This document shows, in pieces, positions 46,402 through 55,574 of a stretch of 64,000 bases of DNA. The stretch spans positions 1-64,000 of the forward strand of contig CANENE010000006.1 in the NCBI GenBank assembly GCA_947428835.1, written 5' to 3'. Below the pieces are notes generated by a model. That model was not told where the DNA came from. It saw only the letters and a list, made by a program, of their open reading frames with translations, and searched no databases. The position numbers were made by a program, and so were the translations under genes. The DNA comes from an uncultured bacterium (GTDB lineage Bacteria; Cyanobacteriota; Vampirovibrionia; Gastranaerophilales; Gastranaerophilaceae). Each line of letters opens with the position of its first letter. Position 1 is the first letter of the stretch.

Positions 46402-48021
46402 ATGACAAATGCTCAAATGACACTTGATAGTGCAATTCAGGCACATCAAAGATACTTACTTAAAGAAACAGATGAAGATTTAACATCTGCAATTCAAGGC
46501 TATATAGATGTTATCCAAAATAATCCTAAAGAACAAAGTGCTTATTATCATCTTGCAACTTTGTTACATAAAAAAGGCCAAATTGAAACAACAAGTGCTA
46601 TAGAACAATGCCAAAAGGCCGTTGAAATCAACCCCAATGATGCAAATGCCCATATTTATCTTGGATATTTTCTATCTTTGAACGGTGAATTCGATAAAGC
46701 CAAAAGTGAATTTATGGAAGCAATCAGATTAAAGCCATCATCATCCAGAACACGCTTGGCACTTGCTATTACAATGCTTGAAAAAATCAAATCCGAAACA
46801 GACAATAAATCTATAAAAGACTATACAAATCTGCTTTATTGGGGTCTTACAGGAAGTGTAATGAGCTTGTTTGATAAAGCAAGTATAAAAATGTTTGTAA
46901 AAAATATCAAAGATGACCTAAGCTATGCTAAATACAAAGCAGCAGGTTCATTTTTAGAAAAAATCAAATCCGACAAAAAAGCCTATAACTTATATCTTAC
47001 AAAAGCGGATAATTCTAAAAAATCAATCTCTTTATATGAAAGAATGGCACAAATTGCAATAAAAAAGAAAAGATATGATATTGCTTTTGATTGTCTGAAT
47101 AATATCGTAATTTTATCTGAAAACGACCCAATCAGGCTTGTTGATGCTATTGAATTTGTTGAAAAATATCAAAGCGAAAAAACAGATACCCTGATAGACT
47201 ATTATACGCTTTTAGTAAATAAATATCCCGAAGTTTCAAAATGCTATTATGAACTTGGTCATCTATACCTTAAAAAAGAAGAAAAAATAAATGCTCTAAG
47301 TGCTTTTAAGCTTGCGCTGGAACACGAAAACAATAACCCATACTATCAAAATTCTCTTGCGTATGCTTATGTTCAATTAGAACAATATGATAGCGCCATT
47401 GAATTATATAAAAAAGCTCTTGAAAAAAACCCTGATAACGAATGGTCTTCTATTGTAGCACAGGCTCTTGCTGCTATTTATCATCAGGTCAAAGGAAACC
47501 ACGATGCTGCAATATCTATGCTTCAAAATGCTCTTCTTTTAACAAACAATAAAGCGCAGATTTATGAAGCAATAGCTGATATCTACTATGATACAGAAAA
47601 ACTTGATGATGCTGTTGACTATTATAATTTTGCGCTTAAAGAAGATAGTGAAAACCCCAAATTATATTCCCGTCTTGCTATGGCATATTGGGAAAAAGAT
47701 GAAATCGAAAAAGCAATTATATATTATTCAAAAGCAATTGAACTTGATTCAAGCTATGAAATTGCCTATAATAACCTTGGAGTTGTCTTTTTAGACGGGC
47801 TTGATGATGCCAATCGTGCTAAACAATACTTTAAAACAGCAACAGAAATCAACCCCGATTATACTCTTGCCTGCTTCAATCTTGCAAGAAGCTATGAAGC
47901 TTTAAATGAAAAAATCCAAGCTGCAAAATTATACCAAAAATCCCTTAATCTAAATAAAATTAAAAAAGAACTTGATGATTTGATAATACAAGAAAGACTA
48001 TACAAGCTTTTTGAAACATAA
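46402..48021 (+). CDS. Cytoplasmic TPR protein
   Basis: 539 residues without signal or membrane segment. TPR units throughout, clearest at about 55-115 (AIEQCQKAVEINPNDANAHIYLGYFLSLNGEFDKAKSEF) and 310-520 (YQNSLAYAYVQLEQYDSAIELYKKALEKNPDN, LYSRLAMAYWEKDEIEKAIIYYSKAIELDSSYEIAYNNLGVVFL). The middle 130-230 is less regular. Follows the exported TPR gene by 107 bases. Confidence 0.87.
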   Translation: MTNAQMTLDSAIQAHQRYLLKETDEDLTSAIQGYIDVIQNNPKEQSAYYHLATLLHKKGQIETTSAIEQCQKAVEINPNDANAHIYLGYFLSLNGEFDKAKSEFMEAIRLKPSSSRTRLALAITMLEKIKSETDNKSIKDYTNLLYWGLTGSVMSLFDKASIKMFVKNIKDDLSYAKYKAAGSFLEKIKSDKKAYNLYLTKADNSKKSISLYERMAQIAIKKKRYDIAFDCLNNIVILSENDPIRLVDAIEFVEKYQSEKTDTLIDYYTLLVNKYPEVSKCYYELGHLYLKKEEKINALSAFKLALEHENNNPYYQNSLAYAYVQLEQYDSAIELYKKALEKNPDNEWSSIVAQALAAIYHQVKGNHDAAISMLQNALLLTNNKAQIYEAIADIYYDTEKLDDAVDYYNFALKEDSENPKLYSRLAMAYWEKDEIEKAIIYYSKAIELDSSYEIAYNNLGVVFLDGLDDANRAKQYFKTATEINPDYTLACFNLARSYEALNEKIQAAKLYQKSLNLNKIKKELDDLIIQERLYKLFET

Positions 48022-48052
48022 TAAATAAACCATAGATAAATTGCCGCACCAT

Positions 48053-49126
48053 ATGATTACAATGAAAAGAAAAATAAAAAGAATAATGGAATCAACGGTC
48101 ACAAAAGTAGTGGGCGTTGTACTTATTATAACTTTTGCCTTAAGTGTTATTTTTTGTTTTGATTTTTATGTCAGAGAAGCAAATAAAGTCAAAGGCTATT
48201 GGTGGGTTTATAAAGGCGATAAAGCATTTAAAAAGCAGGATTTACAAGAAGCCGTTAATTGCTATGAATATGGAATAAAGCTTCATCCAAGACATTGGAG
48301 AGCTATGTATAATCTTGCAAATATCTATGTTGTATATGAAGATTATTATTCCGCTTTAATAAATTATGAGCACGCTCTTTTTATCCGCCCCAAGTTTGAA
48401 ATTGCAAGAATAAACTATGCAATAATCCTTTCTGAAACCTATAAAACAGATAAAGCAATTGAGGAATACAAAAAAATAATTTCAACAAGACCAAGTTATA
48501 TCAATATTCCGTTTTTAACGAATGGTAAAAAAGCGCATAATTATAATAGAGGTGTTGCTTATTATAATATGGGACTTGCTTATAGGGCAAAATCCTTGTT
48601 CGCCGGAGTCAACAAAGATACAAGCAGATTTTATCTGAAACAAGCCCTTGAATCTTATGAAGAGGCTTCAAAGATACTAAAAAGCTATAGTGCAAACTAT
48701 AACCTTGCTTTGACTCATCAATTATTAAACAACAATAACCAAGCAGGATACTATTACTGCAAAGCGATGGAAAAAGCTCCCATGCAGTATGAGGCGCATT
48801 TTAATCTTGCAATTTTATTAAATAATATGAAAGATTATAAAAATGCTCAGGAAGAATTTAAAAAAGCGGGGCTTTTATTAGATAGCATTGGAGATAGTGA
48901 AAAAACAAGATATCTCTATGATACCTTATCCGAGGTTAACCAAAAAATTGCCCTTTTTGCACCAAAAGGATATTTTAAGAAATTAAACGAAGAACTGGAA
49001 TCTAAAAATAAATCCACTTATAGGGCAGGAAAGCTTGTTTGGGATACAAAAGATGATGAAGAATTAATTAAAAACTTTAAAATATGTGCCGGTCATGATA
49101 TCTTTATGTCAGAAGGCGAAAAATAA
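48053..49126 (+). CDS. Membrane-anchored TPR protein
   Basis: About 357 residues from ATG 48053 (start uncertain: TTG 48041 and ATG 48062 are in frame and none has a clear ribosome site). One membrane segment (about 18-38, VVGVVLIITFALSVIFCFDFYV) then TPRs on the far side (AVNCYEYGIKLHPRHWRAMYNLANIYV and others). The stop codon is immediately followed by the ATG of the GGDEF gene, so both are coupled. Confidence 0.83.
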   Translation: MITMKRKIKRIMESTVTKVVGVVLIITFALSVIFCFDFYVREANKVKGYWWVYKGDKAFKKQDLQEAVNCYEYGIKLHPRHWRAMYNLANIYVVYEDYYSALINYEHALFIRPKFEIARINYAIILSETYKTDKAIEEYKKIISTRPSYINIPFLTNGKKAHNYNRGVAYYNMGLAYRAKSLFAGVNKDTSRFYLKQALESYEEASKILKSYSANYNLALTHQLLNNNNQAGYYYCKAMEKAPMQYEAHFNLAILLNNMKDYKNAQEEFKKAGLLLDSIGDSEKTRYLYDTLSEVNQKIALFAPKGYFKKLNEELESKNKSTYRAGKLVWDTKDDEELIKNFKICAGHDIFMSEGEK

Positions 49127-50536
49127 ATGGATGTTCAAACACTATATGATTTTATATATTCTTTAACGAATTCTTTCGAGCAGGCGCAAGACAGGCAAAA
49201 TTTAAGTGAAGCTTTTTTAAAAGCCTTGAGCATATTTTTCCCTTTAAAAGAAATTAAAATTTATATGATGGATGAATATTCTTTTGTTCTAAAGGATTTT
49301 ATTAAACCCTGGCAAAATATGACTTCCACTAAGGATTATCAGGATATTAAAAAATGCTTTGATGATTTTTTGGTACAAAAGACAAACTACAAAGTAGATA
49401 AAAATATCTTGTATTTTCCGATTAGAAAGCAGCATAAGACTCTTGGAATAGTTCAACTTATTTCAAAAGAAATTATAAAAGAAGAAGATAAATTCAATAC
49501 AAACGACTTTTTTAAGATTTTTCCTCTTGTAGCATCACAAATTTCGATGCTTATTACAACTCTAAAAAGCAATGAAATGGTGCAAATAGCTTCAAAATTT
49601 CACAAAACTCTTAGAAATATTGCAAAAATTACAGAAACACAATATGAGCTTGAATATATTCTTCCAATTATGGGAGAAATGATAGATGGCTTTGTTTTGG
49701 ACCATTTGATTTATATTTTCTTAAAAAACAAAAACAAAAAAGGCTATAAATTAATTTGGCCAAATAAATGCTCTGATGAAAAAATCTACGAATATTTAGA
49801 AGAAATCAATTCAAAATCATCAACTATAATCAAATCCGATGGTAAAATGGGTATATTTCCTTTAATTGTTGAAGGAAAACCATATGGGGCAATTGTTGCA
49901 TACAATCACTTTGATAAAATTACATCAAAGGAATTATCTTATCTTGAAGAAATAAAATCGCAGGCGCAAATGACTCTTAAAAAAGCAAAAAGCTATGTGG
50001 AAGTTTTGACCCATGCGACAATGGATGCTCTAACAGGTTTTAATAACCGCCATCAATTTGAAAAAAGGCTTAAAGAAACGGTTTCAAGCGCCAAAAGGCA
50101 AAATACTCCATTATGCTGCATTATGTCCGATATTGATTTCTTTAAAAAAGTTAATGACACTTATGGCCACAGTGTGGGTGATTGCGTATTAAAAACAGTT
50201 GCAAAAACAATCAAAAAAGAGCTTCGTGAATACGATATTGCTTCTCGCTACGGAGGCGAAGAGTTTATTTTTCTGCTTCCAAATACAAATATAGAAGAAG
50301 CAAATGTTGTTGCGCAAAGGCTTAGAAAAAAAGTCGAAAAGAAAAAAATCAATATTGAAGAATATAAAATAGAAAACGTAAAAGAAATTTCTGTTACTGT
50401 TTCAATTGGTGTAAGCGAATACCAAAAAACGGATAAAGAACCTGAAATGCTCTATCAGCATGCAGATGAAGCATTATACGAAGCAAAAGAGGGCGGCAGA
50501 AATAAAGTTGTTATTTATAAAGCTAACCAAGCTTAG
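49127..50536 (+). CDS. Diguanylate cyclase with GAF-type sensor domains
   Basis: 469 residues. Two divergent GAF-like parts (about 10-145 and 155-290) and a C-terminal GGDEF domain (about 305-465) with DALTGFNNRHQFEKRL, DIDFFKKVNDTYGHSVGD, and the active site RYGGEEF. REYD five residues before it fits the RxxD inhibition site. Same domain plan as 10929-12530 but distantly related. Ends four bases inside the convergent pseudopilin gene. Confidence 0.92.
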   Translation: MDVQTLYDFIYSLTNSFEQAQDRQNLSEAFLKALSIFFPLKEIKIYMMDEYSFVLKDFIKPWQNMTSTKDYQDIKKCFDDFLVQKTNYKVDKNILYFPIRKQHKTLGIVQLISKEIIKEEDKFNTNDFFKIFPLVASQISMLITTLKSNEMVQIASKFHKTLRNIAKITETQYELEYILPIMGEMIDGFVLDHLIYIFLKNKNKKGYKLIWPNKCSDEKIYEYLEEINSKSSTIIKSDGKMGIFPLIVEGKPYGAIVAYNHFDKITSKELSYLEEIKSQAQMTLKKAKSYVEVLTHATMDALTGFNNRHQFEKRLKETVSSAKRQNTPLCCIMSDIDFFKKVNDTYGHSVGDCVLKTVAKTIKKELREYDIASRYGGEEFIFLLPNTNIEEANVVAQRLRKKVEKKKINIEEYKIENVKEISVTVSIGVSEYQKTDKEPEMLYQHADEALYEAKEGGRNKVVIYKANQA

Positions 50537-51108
50537 TTAGCTTTAAATTGTCTTTTTGAAATCGGAATTATAAATAAATCCTGTCCTAAAGCACCTGTTG
50601 AACCTCTAAATGCATACATTATAAAGCCGCAGGCATTTTCTGTTGTTCTTTGGATATTATCATCTTGAGTGAAATATTCATAGCTGATAACGGAACTTTC
50701 GCATTTAGGATCTAAGAAAAATGCCGCTCTTCCATCAGGTTCAAATTCGGCGCACGAAGCAGCTTCTAAATAATCACTTATGGCATTTGTTGTAATTTTT
50801 ATATTGGAGCAGTCCAAATCTGTCCCTTCCATATATTTTTTATAATAATTTCTCAAATCAATTGAGTTGATTTTTTTATCGCCGTTTGAATCTTTAAGGT
50901 TAACTATATCAGCTGTAGAATGCTTTGCTAATATCTGCTGTAAAACACCTTCGGCTGTAGAATAGAATGTGTGGCTTTTTGTCAAAATCTTTTTTTCTTC
51001 AAAAGTTTTAGATGGCGCCAAATGATAAACCGAAACTATTGCAAAAACACCAAGCACAATAAGTACCATAAGTGTTTCTGCCAGTGTAAAAGCTCTATAT
51101 TGTTTCAT
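50533..51108 (-). CDS. Type IV pilin-like / pseudopilin protein
   Basis: 191 residues. Prepilin-type start RAFTLAETLMVLIVLGVFAIVSVY (about 5-28): the leader ends before F, with E at mature position 5 (FTLAE), the standard prepilin peptidase site. The leader shows A where G is usual at -1. The mature part has four cysteines and low hydrophobicity and would be exposed. Single gene; assembly genes are not in the window. Confidence 0.85.
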   Translation of the reverse strand: MKQYRAFTLAETLMVLIVLGVFAIVSVYHLAPSKTFEEKKILTKSHTFYSTAEGVLQQILAKHSTADIVNLKDSNGDKKINSIDLRNYYKKYMEGTDLDCSNIKITTNAISDYLEAASCAEFEPDGRAAFFLDPKCESSVISYEYFTQDDNIQRTTENACGFIMYAFRGSTGALGQDLFIIPISKRQFKAN

Positions 51109-51191
51109 TTATAATTCTTCCTTTGTTTTATATATCTAATATACATTATTTAAGCCAAAATACCAAATTATTTCTATGATATAATTTTTTT

Positions 51192-51695
51192 ATGGAAAAT
51201 TATATTTCAATCGGTAAAATCACAAATTTTTTTGGTATAAAAGGCGAAGCTAAAGTTGGTTTTGATAACGAAAATCAAATTAAAAAGGCAAAAAAAGTTT
51301 TTATAGGTGATGATAAAAAACTGGAATTTAATATAGTTTCTTGCCGTTTTCATAAGAATTTTGCAATTATAAAATTCAAGGAAATCAATGATATTAATGA
51401 GCTTTTAGAATATAAAGGTTCAAAAATTTATATTTCAAAAGATGACGCTGTAAAAAAACTTGACCACAATGAATTTCTTGTAAACGATTTAATCGGGTTA
51501 AGCGTTTTTTTGGATGACGGTACAAAAATTGGCACAATAGAAAGTGTTTCAGCTTCTAAAGGGCAGGATTTATTAAATATCAAAGGAGGCTTCGGGCAGA
51601 TATCGGCTGTTCCTTTTGTGGATGAATTTTTCCCTGTTGTTGATATTAAAAATAAAAAAATCATAATCAAACCCATAGAAGGACTTTTATCTTGA
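51192..51695 (+). CDS. rimM: 16S rRNA processing factor RimM
   Basis: Assists 30S head maturation around ribosomal protein uS19. 167 residues: N domain ISIGKITNFFGIKGEAKVG (about 4-22), C-terminal PRC-barrel from about 95 (NDLIGLSVFLDDGTKIGTIESV ... AVPFVDEFFPVVDIKNKKIII). Overlaps trmD by four bases, the conserved bacterial order. The usual rpsP neighbour is not present here. Confidence 0.95.
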   Translation: MENYISIGKITNFFGIKGEAKVGFDNENQIKKAKKVFIGDDKKLEFNIVSCRFHKNFAIIKFKEINDINELLEYKGSKIYISKDDAVKKLDHNEFLVNDLIGLSVFLDDGTKIGTIESVSASKGQDLLNIKGGFGQISAVPFVDEFFPVVDIKNKKIIIKPIEGLLS

Positions 51696-52369
51696 GATAT
51701 GATGTTATAACTTTGTTTCCTGAAATTATCCGCTCCTGGGCAGGTGAATCAATCACAAAAAGGGGGGTTGAAAAAGGAATTATTGAAATAAATACCTATA
51801 ATCCAAGAGACTATAGCCTTGATAAACACAAAAAAGTTGATGATACTCCTTATGGTGGAGGTGCTGGCATGGTGCTTGCGTGCCAACCTATATTTGATTG
51901 TTATAGAGATATTGAAAAAACTGATGACTTTGAATTTATTATGCTCACTCCCCAGGGAGAAAAATTTAATCAAAAAATGTCAAAAGAATTGTCATTTAAA
52001 AAGCAAATTATATTTTTATGCGGCCACTATGAAGGATTTGATGAAAGAATAAGGCTTGGATTGAAGCCAAAGGAAGTTTCAATAGGCGATTATGTTTTAA
52101 CAGGGGGCGAACTTGCAAGCCTTGTTATGATAGATAGCATCTCAAGAAACCTTGAAAATTACTTAGGAAAGCAGGCTTCAAGTGATATAGACAGCTTCTC
52201 GGATGGACTAAAGGGGCTGCTTGAATATCCTCAATATACAAAACCAAGGGTTTTTGAAGATATGGAAGTGCCCGATGTCTTATTAAACGGCAATCACAAG
52301 GAAATTGATGAATTTAGAAAGCAAGAAAGCATAAAAAGAACAAAAGCAAGACGTCCTGATTTGTTATAA
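51692..52369 (+). CDS. trmD: tRNA (guanine-N1-)-methyltransferase
   Basis: Methylates G37 of tRNAs with SAM. 225 residues: DVITLFPEII (start), DDTPYGGGAGMVL (about 49-61), LCGHYEGFDERI (about 109-120), and SIGDYVLTGGELAS (about 130-143), the trefoil-knot SPOUT signature. Probably starts at TTG 51692, four bases inside rimM. Confidence 0.96.
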   Translation: MRYDVITLFPEIIRSWAGESITKRGVEKGIIEINTYNPRDYSLDKHKKVDDTPYGGGAGMVLACQPIFDCYRDIEKTDDFEFIMLTPQGEKFNQKMSKELSFKKQIIFLCGHYEGFDERIRLGLKPKEVSIGDYVLTGGELASLVMIDSISRNLENYLGKQASSDIDSFSDGLKGLLEYPQYTKPRVFEDMEVPDVLLNGNHKEIDEFRKQESIKRTKARRPDLL

Positions 52370-52544
52370 AAATTCCTGTTTTCTTTGGGCTGGACCACCA
52401 CCTCCTTGATTTTGTACCGTTGATATTTTTATTATAACAGTACAAGGCTAAAAACTCCCGTTTTTGAGCCAAAGTTTGTAAGGTCATACAAATTTTTAAA
52501 GGTGAAAAAGTGCCTTAAGCAAGTCATAATCTTTATTTTAGCTT

Positions 52545-52573
52545 TTGTAAAATTGAGTTATGTTTGATATAAT
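52545..52573 (+). promoter_or_regulatory. Strong consensus-like promoter
   Basis: TTGTAA (52545-52550), 17-base spacer, TATAAT (52568-52573) with the extended TG (TGATATAAT). Predicted start near 52580. Drives a short transcript containing the hydrophobic peptide at 52655. Confidence 0.72.
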
Positions 52574-52654
52574 AAATTTAAAGGGTAAGCTCCTGCTCAC
52601 TTCCAACCGCCACAGACTTGTTAAGCAGAAATTGAGCGGAAAGGTGGTGATGAA

Positions 52655-52729
52655 ATGCAATTCAGTATAACTGAAAAAGCGCTATTGCTTATCTTATTGA
52701 TAATTATAGCGCTCATAATTGCAAAATAG
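52655..52729 (+). CDS. 24-residue hydrophobic peptide, type I toxin-like
   Basis: ATG 52655 to TAG 52729; preceded by GGAAAGGTGGTGATGAA, a strong ribosome site. The peptide has a short polar start (MQFSITEKA), then a run of Leu and Ile long enough to cross a membrane (LLLILLIIIALII), then AK. The leader from about 52580 carries complementary pieces (GCTC/GAGC, CTGC/GCAG, TTCC/GGAA) that could hide the ribosome site. This plan resembles type I toxin-antitoxin messengers or holin-like peptides. No antisense antitoxin promoter was convincingly found. The rest of the 52370-52859 gap holds nothing else that I can support. Confidence 0.6.
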   Translation: MQFSITEKALLLILLIIIALIIAK

Positions 52730-52738
52730 GGAGTTAAG

Positions 52739-52773
52739 AAGAACCTTGAGAGATTGGACCTCTTGAGGTTCTT
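52739..52773 (+). terminator. Hairpin after the small peptide gene
   Basis: 14-bp stem AAGAACCTTGAGAG (52739-52752) with CTCTTGAGGTTCTT (52760-52773), two G-T pairs, loop ATTGGAC. No long T run follows, so it may be a terminator or a stability element. Confidence 0.55.
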
Positions 52774-52859
52774 TCCCTATATCTATATTATACCCCATTT
52801 ATCGAGAAATTCAATACATAAGAAAGTTATTCTTAAAAACAGTGAAGCATTATTAGTTT

Positions 52860-53195
52860 TTAATCGCTCATACCAAGCAAAATATTGGGTTCAACACCTA
52901 AAACTTTTCCTATGTGATTTAATTCTTCAACTGATAATGTCGCAAGCTCGCCTACTTCAAATTCTTCTACAAAAGCAAGGATTTCATCTTCGCTCATAGT
53001 AAAAATAGGAGAAACATAAGGAATCTCTTCAACAATTTCAGGCTCTTTTTTGACTGTTGAAATCAGCTCCATTTCTTTAAAGACCGGAGTTCTTTCAAAT
53101 ACTTTTGATGGCTTGGATTCTTTTAGAATCTCGTTTCTGAGCATATCTGCAAGTTTTGCTTCATCAAAAATAAAATTGTCATTTCTCATTGCCAT
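52860..53195 (-). CDS. Small acidic protein, unknown
   Basis: 111 residues, acidic, mostly helical (FDEAKLADMLRNEILKES, DEILAFVEEFEVGELATLSVEELNHIGKVLGVEPNILLG). The minus-strand leader has AAAGGTG seven bases before ATG. No membrane segment or known domain. It is followed only by the small-peptide locus to its left. Confidence 0.7.
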   Translation of the reverse strand: MAMRNDNFIFDEAKLADMLRNEILKESKPSKVFERTPVFKEMELISTVKKEPEIVEEIPYVSPIFTMSEDEILAFVEEFEVGELATLSVEELNHIGKVLGVEPNILLGMSD

Positions 53196-53317
53196 TTTGT
53201 CACACCTTTAGTTCGCTTTATACCATGGTTTACGGCATTTTCGACACAAAAATTTAATAATTTTGATAAATATTTAATAATTTTTAACAAAAAGACAACA
53301 ATCCTTTTAATCTAAAT

Positions 53318-54832
53318 TTAAAAATAAATGTAAGGAGGACCTGTCTTGATTTCAAGAAGTATGTTTTCAGCTTCTTGTTTTAATTTTTCCTCATCTTTTT
53401 TATTTTGAAGATTTTGATTGAAATTTTCAATTAAAGGATTAATTGCAGCATCTTTTTTGGCTTTGAAGTTATTTATTTCGACTTCTACCATTTCTTTTTT
53501 CAAATTTAGTTCATTTTTAACATTTTGCTTTTGGACGGTAACTTTTTTAATCGCATCAACAAGATTTTTTGAAAGATAGCCTATAGAAGTTACCAAACAA
53601 AAAGATAAAAACAAATACTTATTAAATTTGTTTTCAGGGTTTAAAATCCAATTATACAAATGCCCTCTTTCTTCATCTATAAAACAATAGTATTGGATTT
53701 TTTCTGCAACTCCGGCAAGAGCTTCGGGAGGAGTTACATAGGTTCTTTCTTTGTTGATTTGTGAAATGGTGCTATCAATTTCAATATCTGTTATCCCTTG
53801 GATTTTTGAAAGATTTTGTTTCATTGCTTCATCGTCCATATTTGAGATTTTAAAAATGTCTGATAGTTTTTTAATTGCTTTTTCTTTATCTTCTATTTCA
53901 ATTGCTTTATTAAGTTCGGCTCTTATGGTGCTATCAGTTGTTTTATCGACAAAAGTTTGAAGATTTTGGATGGTTTTTTGATAGTTTTTAAAAAGAGCAA
54001 AACTAAATGCTGTTGCACCAAGGGCACCTAAAGCAAGCCAAAGTAAGGGTTTTTTGTTCTTAGCTTTTTCTTGCTCCTTTTCATCTTCTGATGTTTTTCC
54101 TGTGAAAGAGATATTATTTTTGATATTTTCAGCTTTGTTTTTATCAAATACGTTTTTAAAATATCTTGAAGTGTTGTTGTATAAGTTATTTACGACATCC
54201 AATTTCCCTGCAAATGAATTTTTTTCAACTTCAATTAATTCCTGTTGAAAATCGTGTTCTATATCAAATTCCTGTTTTTTAATCCAAATTTCTTTTATGC
54301 CTTCAACAAAATTTGAAGCACACAAAGTAAAAGCGCTCATAATACCGACACCAATAAGCCCTAGGATATTTTTTGCATCAGGGTGCCTCAAGGCTCTATA
54401 CATCGCAAGCTGGTGTTCTTCAACTATATTCATACTTCTTGGAATATCAGGAGGAAGAATGAGTCCTTTGGTATTTGCCATTTTTTTGGAATATCCAAAA
54501 AGAGCAAGACTTATTGTCCCAATTATTCCAACCCCGATTGCGCTAAAGGCAATAAGGGGTTTTAGAGTGTTTTTGTAGGAAAACAATTCTTTTTTTTCTT
54601 CATTTTCTTTTTGTTTTGAAATATTCGGACTAAAGCTGTTTTTTGGAAGGCTATAATCTATACTATCCCAGCTGTTTGCTTCTTTGGCTGCAGAATTTTT
54701 GATATATGTATTCATCAAAAAACCGTTTAAGTTTTCCTTTTTTAAAGTTTCTTTGGCTATTTCGCTTGAGGTTTTTTTATGATTCATTTGGTTTTTTAAA
54801 CCGAAGTTATTGGCATTTAATGGCGCTAACAT
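53318..54832 (-). CDS. Multi-pass membrane protein, unknown, second gene of a riboswitch-led operon
   Basis: 504 residues. N terminus MLAPLNANNFG carries the short N-F-G type motif. Membrane segments at about 94-115 (LIAFSAIGVGIIGTISLALF), 158-178 (ILGLIGVGIMSAFTLCASNF), 265-285 (LLWLALGALGATAFSFALF) and 405-425, separated by charged coiled-coil regions. Two stretches recur (helix pairs ending KKVTVQKQNVKNELNLKKE and IKEIWIKKQEFDIEHDFQQE), suggesting an internal duplication. Three bases after the 248-residue gene. Confidence 0.72.
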   Translation of the reverse strand: MLAPLNANNFGLKNQMNHKKTSSEIAKETLKKENLNGFLMNTYIKNSAAKEANSWDSIDYSLPKNSFSPNISKQKENEEKKELFSYKNTLKPLIAFSAIGVGIIGTISLALFGYSKKMANTKGLILPPDIPRSMNIVEEHQLAMYRALRHPDAKNILGLIGVGIMSAFTLCASNFVEGIKEIWIKKQEFDIEHDFQQELIEVEKNSFAGKLDVVNNLYNNTSRYFKNVFDKNKAENIKNNISFTGKTSEDEKEQEKAKNKKPLLWLALGALGATAFSFALFKNYQKTIQNLQTFVDKTTDSTIRAELNKAIEIEDKEKAIKKLSDIFKISNMDDEAMKQNLSKIQGITDIEIDSTISQINKERTYVTPPEALAGVAEKIQYYCFIDEERGHLYNWILNPENKFNKYLFLSFCLVTSIGYLSKNLVDAIKKVTVQKQNVKNELNLKKEMVEVEINNFKAKKDAAINPLIENFNQNLQNKKDEEKLKQEAENILLEIKTGPPYIYF

Positions 54833-54835
54833 TTA

Positions 54836-55552
54836 CTATTCCTTGTTTTCTACTTTGTCGTTCTTGTTATTAAATATTTTTTTAAAAATTTCTTTGAGTT
54901 TTTTGTTTTTTTCGCTTTCATTTTCTTCTTCTTTTTGTTCGCAGAATAAATTGAGAAGAGTTAAAAGCGATTTTTTGGCTTTTTCAAAGCTTTTTTTGAT
55001 ACTTTCTTTAATTTTTTCTTTGATTTCGGTGAATATTTCTCTTGCAAAAGTGAGAATTTTTTGAGAAATATCATTTATAAATCTCAAAGTATTTGAAATT
55101 ATATTTGAGATGAAACTGATTGTATTTGTAATTAAAATTGCAAGTTTTATAACAGGTTTGATTATAAAATTTGAAATGATTTTGAAAGCAAAACTTATTA
55201 TTTTTGATTTAACTTCAAGGTTTTTGTGGATTTCATTTAGCTTATTAATATAATTTTCAAGAGAATTTTTTATTATTTTAAGCTTGTTTTGATGATTCAA
55301 TTCTCTTGTTTGCATTTTTGCATTTTCAAGCCTTAGAGCATCTTCGTTGAGCTTTGCTTTTTTTGCTGCCTGCATCTTAAGCCAGGCTGCCATACATTCG
55401 TTGTAGCTCATTTCACCCGGTTTTCTTGGTTTATTTTTGTCTTTGCTGCCCCCTGCTCCCATACCCGCGCAAATAGGGCAGGTTCCCACAGGAAGCCCGT
55501 GGGGGCATTTGTTGTTTTGACTTTGTTGAATGTTTGTTGCCTGAATTGACAT
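54836..55552 (-). CDS. Unknown protein with CPHGxPxGxCPIC motif and membrane/coiled-coil tail
   Basis: About 238 residues from ATG 55552; an in-frame TTG at 55582 would extend into the riboswitch-like leader and is less likely. Near the N terminus is CPHGLPVGTCPICAGM, a tight four-ligand (Cys, His, Cys, Cys) metal-binding-type motif, then a Gly/Lys linker. From about 95 a long amphipathic stretch includes hydrophobic parts (about 120-160, IISFAFKIISNFIIKPVIKL) and a basic/acidic coiled coil end. First gene of the operon with 53318. Function unknown. Confidence 0.72.
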   Translation of the reverse strand: MSIQATNIQQSQNNKCPHGLPVGTCPICAGMGAGGSKDKNKPRKPGEMSYNECMAAWLKMQAAKKAKLNEDALRLENAKMQTRELNHQNKLKIIKNSLENYINKLNEIHKNLEVKSKIISFAFKIISNFIIKPVIKLAILITNTISFISNIISNTLRFINDISQKILTFAREIFTEIKEKIKESIKKSFEKAKKSLLTLLNLFCEQKEEENESEKNKKLKEIFKKIFNNKNDKVENKE

Positions 55553-55574
55553 AAGCTTTGATTTTTTAAGCAGG

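Noticed and set aside
52380-52450. Antisense RNA for the 24-residue peptide, with AAGGAGGTGGTGG on the minus strand and a TATAAT before it
   Set aside because: No suitable -35 is seen for the minus-strand TATAAT, there is no start codon behind the AAGGAGG, and the segment is not complementary to the peptide message.
52754-52999. Plus-strand frame of 81 residues over the gene at 52860
   Set aside because: It begins in the hairpin and runs antisense to a better minus-strand gene with a ribosome site.
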